This document shows positions 5,060 to 5,138 of a stretch of DNA of 5,138 nt, piece by piece. Below the pieces are notes generated by a model that ran no database searches, was not told the DNA's origin, and worked only from the letters and a program-made list of their open reading frames with translations. A program made the position numbers and the translations under genes. Positions within the stretch are counted from its first letter, which is position 1; the number at the start of each line of letters is the position of its first letter. Source of the DNA: Candidatus Binatia bacterium (lineage in GTDB: Bacteria; Desulfobacterota_B; Binatia; UBA9968); contig JAICHC010000269.1 in NCBI GenBank assembly GCA_025922795.1, forward strand, positions 1-5,138, in the 5' to 3' direction.

Positions 5060-5138
5060 TCTCTCGCTCGCTCCAGTCTAGCTCCGCGCCAAGCACGGAC
5101 GCACTTCTGTGTCCGCAGCGAAAACACATTCGCGGTCA

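Noticed and set aside
4770..5129. 119-codon reverse-strand ORF with CxxC near its start
   Set aside because: It runs antisense across two supported small genes, has no family-like motifs beyond chance cysteines, and shows no clear ribosome site.
5060..5138. Terminal stretch and its small hairpin (5096-5115)
   Set aside because: A seven-pair imperfect hairpin without a T-run; no gene or terminator can be supported there.

Overview
The window reads as a bacterial accessory region, most likely from a Gram-negative organism: fairly high GC, Shine-Dalgarno-led genes, tight overlaps and a MerR-type divergent promoter. No rRNA, tRNA or housekeeping gene fixes the taxon, so the lineage is left open. 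Because one gene needs UGA decoded as selenocysteine, the host must carry the Sec machinery (selA/selB/selC/selD), none of which lies in the window.

Left block (1-2798, + strand): three closely packed genes form a probable operon. They encode a fatty-acid-hydroxylase/sterol-desaturase family membrane protein, a family 2 glycosyltransferase of the type annotated as arsenosugar biosynthesis (TIGR04283-like), and an extended SDR resembling the male-sterility/thioester-reductase type. Together they suggest modification and glycosylation of a lipid or small molecule; the substrate cannot be read from the sequence.

Middle block (2799-3973): a gene-poor stretch of about 330 bp with promoter-like boxes is followed by the most interesting gene. 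This is an ArsM-like SAM methyltransferase whose frame contains a UGA at codon 203, exactly where the family has its conserved substrate-binding cysteine. The frame continues for 56 family-like residues to a TAG at 3904-3906. A long hairpin begins directly after the UGA and fits the bacterial SECIS layout. I therefore annotate one 259-residue selenoprotein (3127-3906) rather than a protein ending at 3735. It also lacks the other two cysteines typical of arsenite methyltransferases.

Right block (3974-5138): a metal-responsive cassette. A MerR-family regulator on the - strand faces a divergent promoter with a textbook MerR operator (ACCTT-N12-AAGGT inside a 20-bp spacer). That promoter drives three very small genes: a 56-aa protein with a CPxCxxCP motif, a 48-aa four-cysteine zinc-ribbon/desulforedoxin-like protein, and a MerF-like mercuric transporter whose second helix is out of frame. 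A 14-bp stem-loop separates the first two small genes. The combination points to mercury or another thiophilic metal, next to a Sec-containing methyltransferase of the arsenic-methyltransferase superfamily.
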